Source: Pseudomonas sp. ICMP22404 (lineage in GTDB: Bacteria > Pseudomonadota > Gammaproteobacteria > Pseudomonadales > Pseudomonadaceae). Taken from it: a stretch of DNA of 64,000 nt. Position numbers and translations under genes: made by a program. Shown in pieces: positions 15,858 through 24,194 of this stretch (positions are counted from its first letter, which is position 1; the number at the start of each line of letters is the position of its first letter). The notes under the pieces were generated by a model that worked only from the letters and a program-made list of their open reading frames with translations, was not told where the DNA came from and did not search any database. The stretch is taken from assembly GCF_006227205.1 (NCBI RefSeq), contig NZ_VCNG01000008.1:62001-126000 (forward strand), read 5' to 3'.

Positions 15858-16850
15858 TCAGAACGCGGCGTTGTAGGCAAACAGCGCCGGTGCCCCGCCG
15901 GTGTGCAGGAAGATGATCGGACCCTCGTCGAAACGGTCGCGGCCAATGCCGTCGAGCAGGCCGGCCATGGCCTTGCCGGTGTAGACCGGATCCAGCAGCA
16001 GGCCTTCGAGGCTTGCCAGCAGCTTGACCGCTGCCAGCGTACCGGCGTTCGGCTCACCGTAGCGAGGAGCGAAATATTCGTCCCACAGGTTCACCTTGAA
16101 GGCCTCTGGAAGCGCTACCTCAAGCAACTGGGCGACACGCTCGGCAAGCCCTTGGACCTTAGGGAACTGGTCTTCCTCGCTGCGCGATACCGTGACGCCA
16201 ATCACTGGAAGTTGCGGCAGGGTTTCACTCAAGGCCAGGGCCAGGCCGCTGTGGGTACCGGCGCTGCCCGAGGCCAGCACCACGGCGGCGAAGTCCAGGC
16301 CGGTGTCCTTGATCTGCTCGGCCAACTCCAGGCCGGCGCGCACGTACCCCAAAGCGCCCAGGGCGTTTGAGCCACCAATCGGCACCAGATATGGCTTCTT
16401 GCCGTTGTTGCGCAGCCGGGCAGCCAGGGCTTGCAGTTGCTCGTCGGCGTTATCCAGGTTTTCCACCAGTTCGACCTTGGCATCGAACAGCTCCAACAGC
16501 AATCGGTTGCCATTGCCCAGGTAATTGGCATCTTCGGTGCCGATGGGGTTTTCCAGCAGCGCCACGCAACCCAGGCCCAGCCTGGCGGCCAGTGCGGCAG
16601 TCTGGCGCACATGGTTGGACTGGATCGCGCCGGCGGTAATCAGGGTGTCGGCTCCCTGGGCCAAGGCGTCGGCGGCGAGGTATTCGAGCTTGCGCAGCTT
16701 GTTGCCACCCAGGGCCAGGGGCGTCAGGTCGTCGCGCTTGATGTAAAGATCGCGGCCGAGCCAGGTGGAGAGGCGTTCGAGTTTTTCCAGCGGTGTCGGA
16801 TGGCCGAGCAATTCGAGACGGTTAAAGCGGGACAGCTGTTGTTTGATCAT
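15858..16850 (-). CDS. dcyD: D-cysteine desulfhydrase (PLP-dependent)
   Basis: The 330-aa enzyme breaks D-cysteine into pyruvate, sulfide and ammonia in the cytoplasm. The PLP lysine motif LGGNKLRKLEYL places Lys51 in the active site. Other family features are ITAGAIQSNHVRQTAALAARLGL, VPIGGSNALGALGYVRAGLEL, the phosphate-binding ASGSAGTHSGLALAL and the C-terminal LLLDPVYTGKAMAGL and FLHTGGAPALFAYN. It is related to ACC deaminase, but cluster partners for cystine uptake favour D-cysteine. The ATG at 16850 follows a weak site; a longer open frame upstream runs through a REPIN and is not coding. Confidence 0.92.
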   Translation of the reverse strand: MIKQQLSRFNRLELLGHPTPLEKLERLSTWLGRDLYIKRDDLTPLALGGNKLRKLEYLAADALAQGADTLITAGAIQSNHVRQTAALAARLGLGCVALLENPIGTEDANYLGNGNRLLLELFDAKVELVENLDNADEQLQALAARLRNNGKKPYLVPIGGSNALGALGYVRAGLELAEQIKDTGLDFAAVVLASGSAGTHSGLALALSETLPQLPVIGVTVSRSEEDQFPKVQGLAERVAQLLEVALPEAFKVNLWDEYFAPRYGEPNAGTLAAVKLLASLEGLLLDPVYTGKAMAGLLDGIGRDRFDEGPIIFLHTGGAPALFAYNAAF

Positions 16851-16963
16851 GAGTCCGTACTGGTTGTAGGCAATGTCTGGACTATAGGCACGCCGATATT
16901 CTCGGGCAACCGTCAATCGTATCTGGGGGCTCTCTGGTCTTGTTCGCAATATGAACTGTTGGC

Positions 16964-17055
16964 TGTGGGAGCAAAGCTTGCTCGCGATAGCGATAGACCG
17001 GTCAACATCTTTGCTGACTGGCTTACCGCAATCGCGAGCAAGCTTTGCTCCCACA
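16964..17055. repeat. REPIN, GTGGGAGCAAAGCTTGCTCGCGAT subtype
   Basis: TGTGGGAGCAAAGCTTGCTC GCGAT at the left and its inverted copy ending GCTTTGCTCCCACA at the right form the pair. The core (CAAAGCTTTG-like) differs from the GAGCCTGCTC core used in most other copies in the window. Confidence 0.87.
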
Positions 17056-17151
17056 GGTTTGTGACTCAACTGACTGACACTAGAGCCAGTCTTGCTCCCA
17101 CAGGTTTGTGACTCAACTGACTGACACTAGGGCCAGTCTTGCTCCCACAGG
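17045..17151. repeat. 47-bp direct tandem repeat, two copies plus a partial third
   Basis: The unit begins TTGCTCCCACAGGTTTGTGA and ends CTAGAGCCAGTC. Copies start at 17045, 17092 and (first 13 nt) 17139. The first two differ at one base (AGAGCC/AGGGCC). The repeat starts inside the right arm of the REPIN, so it looks like slippage or unequal exchange at REP ends. Confidence 0.9.
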
Positions 17152-17278
17152 AAGCGTAGGTGGTTACCGCGAATGAAACAAAAGCGCGCTGAACAACGTC
17201 ATACCTTTCCTTGGGCTAGTGTGAAGCACGTACCGCCGAGCCCGACGATTAGTCCTTAGCTGCCTATTCATGTTTAAA

Positions 17279-17294
17279 TTGAACGTTCATTCAA
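17279..17294. promoter_or_regulatory. BetI-like operator upstream of betT
   Basis: TTGAACGTTCATTCAA is an imperfect palindrome that resembles the BetI sites of enterobacteria and vibrios (TTGAACGTCCAAT-like cores). It lies about 100 nt before the betT start in an AT-rich stretch. Choline-relieved repression of betT by BetI is therefore likely; betI itself is not in this window. Confidence 0.6.
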
Positions 17295-17392
17295 GTTAAA
17301 CCATTGGTTTGCTGCCCGCTCACAACAGGAGGCTTGCCTTTGCCGAGTCCGTTATCGACTGTCACGGTTTCCCACATCGGGGTGCTTCGCTC

Positions 17393-19393
17393 ATGAGTGC
17401 CTCGTCCCTTCCATCCAGCGGCCTGGTCCGCATGAACCCGCCGGTATTCTACTTCGCGGCGACTTTTATCCTGTTGTTCGGCCTGGTGGTGATTGCCCTG
17501 CCCGAACAAGCCGGCGCCTGGTTGCTGGCGGCGCAGAACTGGGCGGCCAACACAGTCGGCTGGTATTACCTGCTGGCGATGGCCCTGTATCTGGTCTTCG
17601 TGGTGGTCACCGCCTTGTCCGGCTACGGCAAGATCAAGCTCGGTGCCGACCACGACGAGCCCGAATTCAGTTACCTGTCCTGGGCCGGTATGTTGTTCGC
17701 CGCCGGGATCAGCATCACGCTGTTCTTCTTTTGCGTCTCCGAGCCGCTGACCCATCTGGCGCAGCCGCCCCAAGGCGAGGCCGGCACTGCCGATGCGGCG
17801 CGCCAAGCCATGCAGATACTGTTTCTGCATTGGGGCCTGCACGGCTGGGGCGTGTTTGCGTTCGTCGGCATGGCCCTGGCGTACTTTGCCTATCGGCACA
17901 ACCTGCCGCTGGCGCTGCGTTCGGCGTTGTGTCCGCTGATCGGCAAACGCATCAATGGTCCCATCGGCTATGCCGTCGATGGCTTCGGCATCATCGCGAC
18001 CGTGTTCGGCCTCGGCGCCGACATGGGGTTTGGGGTCCTGCACCTCAATTCCGGTCTCGATTACCTGCTGGGCATCCCGCATACCCAGTGGATTCAGGTC
18101 GGCCTGATCGTGCTGATGATGGGGGCGGCGATCATCGTGGCGGTGGCCGGCGTCGATAAGGGCGTGCGGGTCATGTCCGACATCAACATGCTGCTGGCCT
18201 GTGCGCTGCTGCTGTTCGTGCTGTTTGCCGGGCCGACCCAGCATTTGCTCAACACCCTGATCCAGAATGTGGGCGATTACCTCGGCGCCTTGCCGATGAA
18301 GAGTTTCGATCTCTATGCCTACAACAAACCCAGCGACTGGCTGGGGGGCTGGACGGTGTTCTATTGGGCCTGGTGGATCGCCTGGTCGCCATTCGTGGGG
18401 CTGTTCATCGCGCGGATTTCCCGTGGTCGTACCATCCGTGAATTCGTGTTTGGCGTGTTGCTGATCCCCTTGGGTTTCACTCTCGCGTGGATGTCGATCT
18501 TCGGCAACAGTGCCATCGACCAGGTACTCAACCACGGCATGAGCGCCCTGGGCATGTCAGCCCTGGACAATCCGTCGATGAGTCTTTACCTGCTGCTGGA
18601 AACCTACCCGTGGAGCAAGACGGTCATCGCGGTCACGGTGTTCATCAGCTTCGTGTTCTTTGTCACCTCGGCCGACTCCGGCACCGTGGTGCTGTCAACG
18701 CTCTCGGCCAAGGGCGGCAATGCTGATGAAGACGGGCCGAAATGGCTGCGGGTGTTCTGGGGGGCGATGACCGCCCTGGTGACCAGTGCGCTGCTGTTCT
18801 CCGGCAGCATCGATGCGCTGAAATCGGCGGTGGTGCTGACTTCACTGCCGTTCTCGCTGATCCTGTTGTTGATGATGTGGGGCCTGCATAAAGCGTTTCA
18901 CCTTGAGTCTCAGAAGCAGATCGCGCAATTGCATTCCCTGGCGCCGGTGTCGGGTTCACGTCGAGGTAAGGGCGGCTGGCGCCAGCGCTTGAGCCAGGCG
19001 GTGCATTTCCCGTCCCGGGACGAGGTCTATCGCTTCCTCGACACCACGGTGCGTCCGGCCATCGAGGAGGTGAAAGCGGTGTTCGCCGAGAAAGGTCTGG
19101 CGGTGATGACTCAGCCCGACCCGGCCAACGACAGCGTCAGCCTGGAAATCGGCCATGGCGAGCAGCACCCGTTCATCTACCAGGTGCAGATGCGCGGCTA
19201 CTTCACGCCATCCTTCGCCCGGGGCGGCATGGGCTCCAAGCAGATCAACAACCGTCGTTACTACCGCGCCGAGGTGCATTTGAGCGAAGGCAGTCAGGAC
19301 TACGACCTGATGGGCTATACCAAGGAACAGATCATCAACGACGTCCTCGACCAGTACGAGCGGCACATGCAGTTCCTGCACTTGGTGCGCTGA
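17393..19393 (+). CDS. betT: BCCT-family high-affinity choline transporter
   Basis: The 666-aa protein is a betaine/choline/carnitine transporter with twelve predicted membrane spans. Characteristic pieces are PVFYFAATFILLFGLVVI at the start, FSYLSWAGMLFAAGISITLFFFCVSEPL, the substrate-box FYWAWWIAWSPFVGLFIARISRGRTIREF and SFVFFVTSADSGTVVLSTLS. A cytoplasmic C-terminal tail of about 160 residues follows span 12, as in BetT types that respond to osmotic stress. The start MSASSLPSSG at 17393 is chosen by family N-terminus; the ribosome site (GGGGTG) is weak. Choline imported here is oxidised to glycine betaine. A BetI-like operator lies upstream. Carnitine or betaine transport is the alternative. 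Confidence 0.92.
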   Translation: MSASSLPSSGLVRMNPPVFYFAATFILLFGLVVIALPEQAGAWLLAAQNWAANTVGWYYLLAMALYLVFVVVTALSGYGKIKLGADHDEPEFSYLSWAGMLFAAGISITLFFFCVSEPLTHLAQPPQGEAGTADAARQAMQILFLHWGLHGWGVFAFVGMALAYFAYRHNLPLALRSALCPLIGKRINGPIGYAVDGFGIIATVFGLGADMGFGVLHLNSGLDYLLGIPHTQWIQVGLIVLMMGAAIIVAVAGVDKGVRVMSDINMLLACALLLFVLFAGPTQHLLNTLIQNVGDYLGALPMKSFDLYAYNKPSDWLGGWTVFYWAWWIAWSPFVGLFIARISRGRTIREFVFGVLLIPLGFTLAWMSIFGNSAIDQVLNHGMSALGMSALDNPSMSLYLLLETYPWSKTVIAVTVFISFVFFVTSADSGTVVLSTLSAKGGNADEDGPKWLRVFWGAMTALVTSALLFSGSIDALKSAVVLTSLPFSLILLLMMWGLHKAFHLESQKQIAQLHSLAPVSGSRRGKGGWRQRLSQAVHFPSRDEVYRFLDTTVRPAIEEVKAVFAEKGLAVMTQPDPANDSVSLEIGHGEQHPFIYQVQMRGYFTPSFARGGMGSKQINNRRYYRAEVHLSEGSQDYDLMGYTKEQIINDVLDQYERHMQFLHLVR

Positions 19394-19405
19394 TCGGCTG
19401 CTATC

Positions 19406-20146
19406 TCAGACAAGCCCGCCGTTGGCCCGCAGGACCTGACCATTCACCCACCCGGCGGCCGGGCTCACCAGGAAGGAAACGATGCTGGCAATGTCTTCCG
19501 GCTGGCCGAGGCGCTCCAGGGGCGGCATCTTGGCGTGCTGCTGGATCTGTTCTTCGCTCTTGCCGTGCATGAACAGTTCGGTCGCCACCGGGCCGGGAGC
19601 GATGGCATTGACCGTGATCTGGCGGCCGCGCAGCTCCTTGGCGAATACCTGGGTCAGCGATTCCACCGCCGCCTTGCTGGCGATGTACACCGAATAACCG
19701 GGCAGGTTCAGGCCAACGGTGCTACTGGAGAAGTTCACGATGCGGCCGCCATCATTCAGGCGGGTCGCGGCTTCGCGCAAGGTATTGAACGTGCCACGGG
19801 TGTTGATCGCGAAGGTCTGGTCGAACAATTCGTCACTGTGTTGCGCCAGGGGCATCACCTGCAGGATCCCTGCGTTATTGATCAGCACATCGACCTTGCC
19901 CAACTGCGCCTCTGTCTCATCGAACATCTGACGAACGTCGGCGGCAGAAGACACGTCGGCCTTGATCGCTATAGCCCGGTGGCCAGCCTGGCGCAACTGC
20001 ACCACCAGCTTCGAGGCTTCGGTAGCACTGCTGGCGTAGTTGATGGCGACAGCGAAGCCGTCGTGGGCCAATTGCTTGGCGATTTCAGCACCGATGCCGC
20101 GAGAGGCTCCGGTGACAATGGCTACTTTGGCGGTTTGAGTCGACAT
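19406..20146 (-). CDS. SDR-family NAD(P)-dependent oxidoreductase
   Basis: The 246-aa protein is a classical short-chain dehydrogenase: TGASRGIGAEIAKQLA for the cofactor loop, NNAGILQ after strand 4, the catalytic Ser in NFSSSTVG, YxxxK in YIASKAA, and a NAIAPGPVATELF turn. The residues after strand 2 (NYASSATEA) lack an acidic NAD selector, which favours NADP(H). The ATG at 20146 has GAAGGAAA upstream. It is convergent with betT and divergent from a LysR gene, which probably controls it. The substrate is not evident; 3-oxoacyl reductase-like and xenobiotic ketone reductases share this pattern. Confidence 0.9.
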   Translation of the reverse strand: MSTQTAKVAIVTGASRGIGAEIAKQLAHDGFAVAINYASSATEASKLVVQLRQAGHRAIAIKADVSSAADVRQMFDETEAQLGKVDVLINNAGILQVMPLAQHSDELFDQTFAINTRGTFNTLREAATRLNDGGRIVNFSSSTVGLNLPGYSVYIASKAAVESLTQVFAKELRGRQITVNAIAPGPVATELFMHGKSEEQIQQHAKMPPLERLGQPEDIASIVSFLVSPAAGWVNGQVLRANGGLV

Positions 20147-20169
20147 GGCTGTTTCCTTCGTTGGGTGGA

Positions 20170-20185
20170 GTGAATCCAGATTCAC
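20170..20185. promoter_or_regulatory. Perfect inverted repeat GTGAATC-N2-GATTCAC, candidate operator
   Basis: The 16-bp palindrome lies 23 nt upstream of the SDR start and about 80 nt from the divergent LysR start. Its position would suit repression of the SDR gene by the neighbouring regulator. Confidence 0.45.
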
Positions 20186-20263
20186 ATGTTTACTTACCCC
20201 GATAAATACATGAGAGTTGCCTTGACTATTCAATAATCACCAACAATAAGGGCGAGGAAATCC

Positions 20264-21154
20264 ATGGATCAGGTCAAGGCGATGAAGGTGTTCGTGCGCA
20301 TCTACGAGCGCAGCAGTTTTACCCTGGCCGCCGATGACCTGAACCTGCCCCGTGCCACGCTGACTCATACCCTCAATCAGTTCGAAACCTGGCTGGGGGT
20401 GCGCCTGCTGGAGCGCAGCACCCGCAAGGTGCGGCCGACACTGGACGGCGAGGCGTATTACCCACGCTGCGTTCAACTGCTGGCGGAACTCGAAGAAGCC
20501 GAACTGGCGTTTCGTAGCGTGGCACCCAAGGGGCGGCTGCGGGTGGACTTGCACGGGACCCTGGCCCGGCATTTCGTGATCCCGGCGCTACCACAATTCA
20601 TGGCCCGCTACCCCGATATCGAGTTGTCCATCAGCGAGGCCGATCGTTTCGTCGACCTGATCAGCGAAGGGATCGATTGCGTGCTGCGGGCCGGCACGCT
20701 GGGGGATTCATCATTGATTGGTCGGCGTGTCGCCACCCTGCGCCAGATCACCTGCGCCAGCCCAGCCTATTTGCGCCAGTACGGCGAACCGAAGAACCTC
20801 GACGACCTGAGCCGGCACCGGGCGGTGAACTACGTTTCACGCACCACCGCCAAACAGTATCCGTTCCAGTTCATGGTCGAGGGCGAACTCAAGGAAGTGG
20901 CTATCGAGGGGGCGCTCTCGGTGTTCGGTGCCGAAATATACGCCGCCTCGGCCATCGCCGGCCTGGGCCTGATCCAATGCCCGCACTATCGGATGGAAAC
21001 GCAGATCCAACAGGGCCTGGTCCAGGAAATCCTCACGGCCACCCCACCGCCGCCCATGCCGATATCGGTGCTCTACCCGCACAACCGTCACCTTTCGCCG
21101 CGGGTGCGGGTGTTTGTGGATTGGGTGGCGGAGGTGTTTGCCGAGGCACGTTAG
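20264..21154 (+). CDS. LysR-family transcriptional regulator (CrgA/DmlR-like group)
   Basis: The 296-aa regulator begins MDQVKAMKVFVRIYERSSFT with the winged helix-turn-helix at residues 1-60 (AADDLNLPRATLTHTLNQFETWLGVRLLERSTRKVRPT). The effector domain follows from about residue 90 (GRLRVDLHGTLARHFVIPALPQFMARYPDIELSISEADRFVDLISEGIDCVLRAG). This is the pattern of the large subgroup that regulates a divergent oxidoreductase. GAGGAAA precedes the start. The divergent SDR gene, 117 bp away, is the likely target, and the inverted repeat at 20170 may be its site. Confidence 0.92.
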   Translation: MDQVKAMKVFVRIYERSSFTLAADDLNLPRATLTHTLNQFETWLGVRLLERSTRKVRPTLDGEAYYPRCVQLLAELEEAELAFRSVAPKGRLRVDLHGTLARHFVIPALPQFMARYPDIELSISEADRFVDLISEGIDCVLRAGTLGDSSLIGRRVATLRQITCASPAYLRQYGEPKNLDDLSRHRAVNYVSRTTAKQYPFQFMVEGELKEVAIEGALSVFGAEIYAASAIAGLGLIQCPHYRMETQIQQGLVQEILTATPPPPMPISVLYPHNRHLSPRVRVFVDWVAEVFAEAR

Positions 21155-21187
21155 CGCTTATTTCGAGCTTGTGATCGCTGCGCCGTC

Positions 21188-21276
21188 TGTGGGAGCGAGC
21201 CTGCTCGCGATGAGGCCTTTTCTGCCGACGTATCATTGCCTGTTCCGCCGCTATCGCGAGCAGGCTCGCTCCCACA
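21188..21276. repeat. REPIN, GTGGGAGCGAGCCTGCTCGCGAT family
   Basis: TGTGGGAGCGAGCCTGCTCG CGATG and its exact inverted copy ending CTCGCTCCCACA are separated by about 43 nt. Arms are perfect over at least 22 nt. Confidence 0.9.
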
Positions 21277-21391
21277 TTTGATCTCGCTGCAATGCTCTTT
21301 CCGGGCGACTACGCGAACTTTCGAGCTGAACGATGCGTCTGTGAAATGTTAGCTTCTGCCATCCACATCGTCCCCGAACAGAGAGCCTTCG

Positions 21392-22429
21392 ATGACCTAC
21401 ATCGCTGCTGAAAATCGCTACGAGTCCATTCCCTATCGCCGCGTTGGTCGCAGCGGGTTGGTGTTGCCGGCGTTGTCGCTGGGGTTGTGGCACAACTTCG
21501 GCGACAGCACGCCGATCGACACCCAGCGTGCCTTGTTGCGCACGGCGTTTGACCTGGGCATCAACCACTTCGATCTGGCGAACAACTACGGCCCGCCCTA
21601 CGGCAGCGCCGAGATCAATTTTGGTCGGTTGTTGCGTGAAGATTTCAAGCACTACCGCGACGAGTTGATCATCTCCAGCAAGGCCGGTTGGGACATGTGG
21701 CCCGGACCGTATGGCCAGGGCGGCGGGTCGCGCAAGTACGTGCTGGCCAGCCTCGATCAGAGCCTGCAACGCCTGGGGCTCGACTATGTGGATATCTTTT
21801 ATTCCCACCGCTTCGATCCGGACACCCCACTGGAAGAAACCGCCAGTGCCCTGGCGACGGCGGTGCAACAAGGCAAGGCGTTGTACGTCGGTATTTCTTC
21901 CTATTCCGGGGTAAAAACCCGGGAAATGGCGACGTTGCTCAAGGAGTGGAAAATCCCGTTACTGATCCACCAGCCGGCCTACAACCTGCTCAACCGCTGG
22001 GTGGAAAAAGACCTGTTGGACGCCACCGACGAATTGGGTACCGGCGTGATCGCCTTTACCCCGTTGGCCCAGGGCCTGCTCACGGACAAGTACCTCAAGG
22101 GCATTCCGTCCGATGCACGGGTCAATCGTCCGGGTGGCGGTTCGTTGCAGGCTTCGCACCTGTCGGAGGAAAACATCGCCCATGTGCGTGCCCTCAACGA
22201 GATTGCCCAGCGACGCGGCCAAAGCCTGGCACAAATGGCCCTGGCCTGGACCCTGCGCGATCCTCGGGTCACGTCTGCCCTGATCGGCGCCAGCCGCCCG
22301 GAGCAGATCGTCGAGAACGTCGGAGCGCTGAAGAACCTGGAATTCAGTGCCGAGGAACTGGCGGAGATCGATCGATTTGCCCAGGAGGGCGGTATCAATC
22401 TCTGGGAGAAGCCTTCGTCGGCGGAGTAA
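21392..22429 (+). CDS. gpr: L-glyceraldehyde 3-phosphate reductase-like aldo-keto reductase
   Basis: The 345-aa (alpha/beta)8 NADPH-dependent reductase matches the YghZ/Gpr/MgrA group. The AKR tetrad is visible: Asp61 and Tyr66 in FDLANNYGPPYG, Lys97 in SSKAGWDMWPGPYG and His139 in YSHRFDPDTPLEET. The family hallmarks GPPYGSAEINFGR and QPAYNLLNRWVE are present, as is the C-terminal NADPH-binding run SALIGASRPEQIVENV. E. coli Gpr detoxifies L-glyceraldehyde 3-phosphate and methylglyoxal. The gene appears monocistronic between a REPIN and the convergent tauD. Confidence 0.9.
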   Translation: MTYIAAENRYESIPYRRVGRSGLVLPALSLGLWHNFGDSTPIDTQRALLRTAFDLGINHFDLANNYGPPYGSAEINFGRLLREDFKHYRDELIISSKAGWDMWPGPYGQGGGSRKYVLASLDQSLQRLGLDYVDIFYSHRFDPDTPLEETASALATAVQQGKALYVGISSYSGVKTREMATLLKEWKIPLLIHQPAYNLLNRWVEKDLLDATDELGTGVIAFTPLAQGLLTDKYLKGIPSDARVNRPGGGSLQASHLSEENIAHVRALNEIAQRRGQSLAQMALAWTLRDPRVTSALIGASRPEQIVENVGALKNLEFSAEELAEIDRFAQEGGINLWEKPSSAE

Positions 22430-22462
22430 TCCCCTCGCCACAAAGGTGACCCAATCTTCTGT

Positions 22463-23305
22463 TCACTTGAAAAACGGCACATCCCCCAGCACTGTCGCCC
22501 GGTGCATCACGCGTCGGGCAGGCCGGTAGTCGTCCACGGCGAAATGCTGGGTCACGCGGTTGTCCCAGAACGCCACGTCATTGACCTGCCAGCGCCAGCG
22601 AAGGGTGAACTCCGGGCGGGTGGCATGGGCGAACAGCAGTTTCAGGATGGCTTCGCTTTCGGTTTCGGACAGTTCATTGATGCGGGTGGTAAAGCCTTCG
22701 TTGACGAACAGCGACCGGCGACCGCTCACCGGATGGGTGCGAACCACCGGATGGGACAGCGGTGGATTTTTCCGCCGAGTTTCCTCCCAACGAGCCTGGT
22801 CCGCGGCGGTATGACCAAAGCGCTCCAGGGGAAAGGAGCGAGTGAAATCGTGGGTGGCCGTCAGGCCTTGAAGCAGGCTTTTCAAAGGCGCCGACAAGGC
22901 TTCGTAAGCGGCAATGCCGCTGGCCCATAACGTATCGCCACCGAACGCCGGCAGCAGCTTGGCGCTGAGCACCGCACCCATGGCCGGGGTTGGCAGGAAG
23001 GTCACGTCGGTGTGCCAGATGGCGTTGTCGCGAACATCGGTGACGGCTGTGTCGAGCACCAGCACTTCGGGCTGCCCAGGCACATTGGGGTAGATGGGGT
23101 GAATATGCAGGTCGCCAAAACAGGCGGCGAAACGTGCCTGCTGGACCGGGTCGATAGGCTGGTCCCGAAAGAACAGCACCTGGTGTTCGAGCAATGCCTG
23201 CTCAATGAAATCCCGCTGCTCCATCCCCAGCGGCTGACTGATATCGATCCCGCTGATCTGCGCGCCAAGGGCGATACTCAACGGGGTGACGGTTGGGTGG
23301 TTCAT
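22463..23305 (-). CDS. tauD: Taurine dioxygenase (Fe(II)/2-oxoglutarate-dependent)
   Basis: The 280-aa TauD/TfdA-family enzyme hydroxylates taurine so that sulfite and aminoacetaldehyde are released. The iron facial triad is visible as H98-x-D100 in IWHTDVTF and a distal His in the VMHRATV segment, with the 2-oxoglutarate Arg ahead of it (YRPARRVMH or nearby). The N-terminus HPTVTPLSIALGAQISGIDISQP and FFRDQPIDPVQQARFA fit TauD. It is the last gene of tauABCD, about 49 nt after tauC. Its sulfite product feeds cysteine synthesis during sulfate limitation. An alkylsulfatase-type (AtsK) specificity is possible, but the ABC genes favour taurine. Confidence 0.92.
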   Translation of the reverse strand: MNHPTVTPLSIALGAQISGIDISQPLGMEQRDFIEQALLEHQVLFFRDQPIDPVQQARFAACFGDLHIHPIYPNVPGQPEVLVLDTAVTDVRDNAIWHTDVTFLPTPAMGAVLSAKLLPAFGGDTLWASGIAAYEALSAPLKSLLQGLTATHDFTRSFPLERFGHTAADQARWEETRRKNPPLSHPVVRTHPVSGRRSLFVNEGFTTRINELSETESEAILKLLFAHATRPEFTLRWRWQVNDVAFWDNRVTQHFAVDDYRPARRVMHRATVLGDVPFFK

Positions 23306-23354
23306 CGTTGTTTTCCTGGATTGGGCGCCGAATGGTCGGCGTGGTCATTCGGTC

Positions 23355-24194
23355 TCAATGGGCCTGGCCATGCCACGGCACCAGTTTGCGTTGCACAGCA
23401 CGCAAGCTCATTTCCATGGCGAAGGCGATGAGTGCAATGACCAGGATCCCCAGCACCACCACATCGGTGACCAGAAACTGCGCCGCTGACTGCACCATGA
23501 ACCCCAGGCCGCTGGTGGCGGCGATCAGTTCGGCGGCCACCAGTGTCGACCAGCCCACACCCAGGCCGATGCGAATGCCGGTGAGGATATCGGGCAGGGC
23601 GCTGGGCAGGATCACGTGGCGAATCAACTGTGCCGGCGTCGCTCCCAGGGATTGCGCGGCCCGTACCTTGGCCGGGTCGACCGTGCGCACACCGGTGGCG
23701 GTGGCGATGGCAATCGGGGCGAAAATCGCCAGGTAGATCAGCAGCACTTTCGACAATTCGCCGATGCCGCACCAGATCACGATCAGCGGCAGGTAGGCCA
23801 GCGGCGGAATCGGCCGATAGAACTCGATCAACGGATCGAACACGCCCCGGGCGATACGGCTGGAACCGATGGCAATGCCCACCGGCACCGCCGTCAGCAC
23901 GGCCAGCAACAGGCCCAGGCCGATCCGTCCGAGGCTCGCGCCCAGGTGCTGCCAGAGCGTGGCGTCCATGTAGCCACTGGTCGCCAGCAGCCAGCCTTTT
24001 TGCAGCACGGCGGAAGGAGAGGGCAGGAATAATGGTTCGACCAGCCCGCTTGCCGTCACCGCCCACCACAGGGCCAGCAGCGTGATCAGGGTCAGGCCGC
24101 TGATCCATCGCGTACTCAAGGGATGCCGGGGGCGATGGGCTGGGTCCTTGACTGTGGGTTCGCCGACCACTGCCGGGATTTCATAGCTGCTCAT
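23355..24194 (-). CDS. tauC: Taurine ABC transporter permease
   Basis: The 279-aa inner-membrane permease has about six spans and the BPD_transp_1 loop KVRAAQSLGATPAQLIRHVILPSALPDILTGIRIGLGVGW typical of the SsuC/TauC/NrtB group. The start ATG overlaps the tauB stop by 4 nt (ATGA), so both are coupled. It forms the channel of the taurine importer. Confidence 0.93.
   Translation of the reverse strand: MSSYEIPAVVGEPTVKDPAHRPRHPLSTRWISGLTLITLLALWWAVTASGLVEPLFLPSPSAVLQKGWLLATSGYMDATLWQHLGASLGRIGLGLLLAVLTAVPVGIAIGSSRIARGVFDPLIEFYRPIPPLAYLPLIVIWCGIGELSKVLLIYLAIFAPIAIATATGVRTVDPAKVRAAQSLGATPAQLIRHVILPSALPDILTGIRIGLGVGWSTLVAAELIAATSGLGFMVQSAAQFLVTDVVVLGILVIALIAFAMEMSLRAVQRKLVPWHGQAH

Larger units (their letters stand above)
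16851..17392. other. 542-bp intergenic region between divergent dcyD and betT
   Basis: It contains, in order, the dcyD promoter region, a REPIN (16964-17055), a 47-bp tandem repeat (17045-17151), and an AT-rich stretch with a BetI-like operator (17279-17294). No gene is supported. Confidence 0.7.

Noticed and set aside
15858..17069. An N-terminal extension of dcyD of about 73 codons
   Set aside because: It reads through a REPIN and does not match the family; the ATG at 16850 is the likely start.
17291..18535. A 414-codon minus-strand frame opposite betT
   Set aside because: The His/Gln/Arg-rich translation is typical of antisense of membrane-protein codons, and the plus-strand BCCT gene explains the region.
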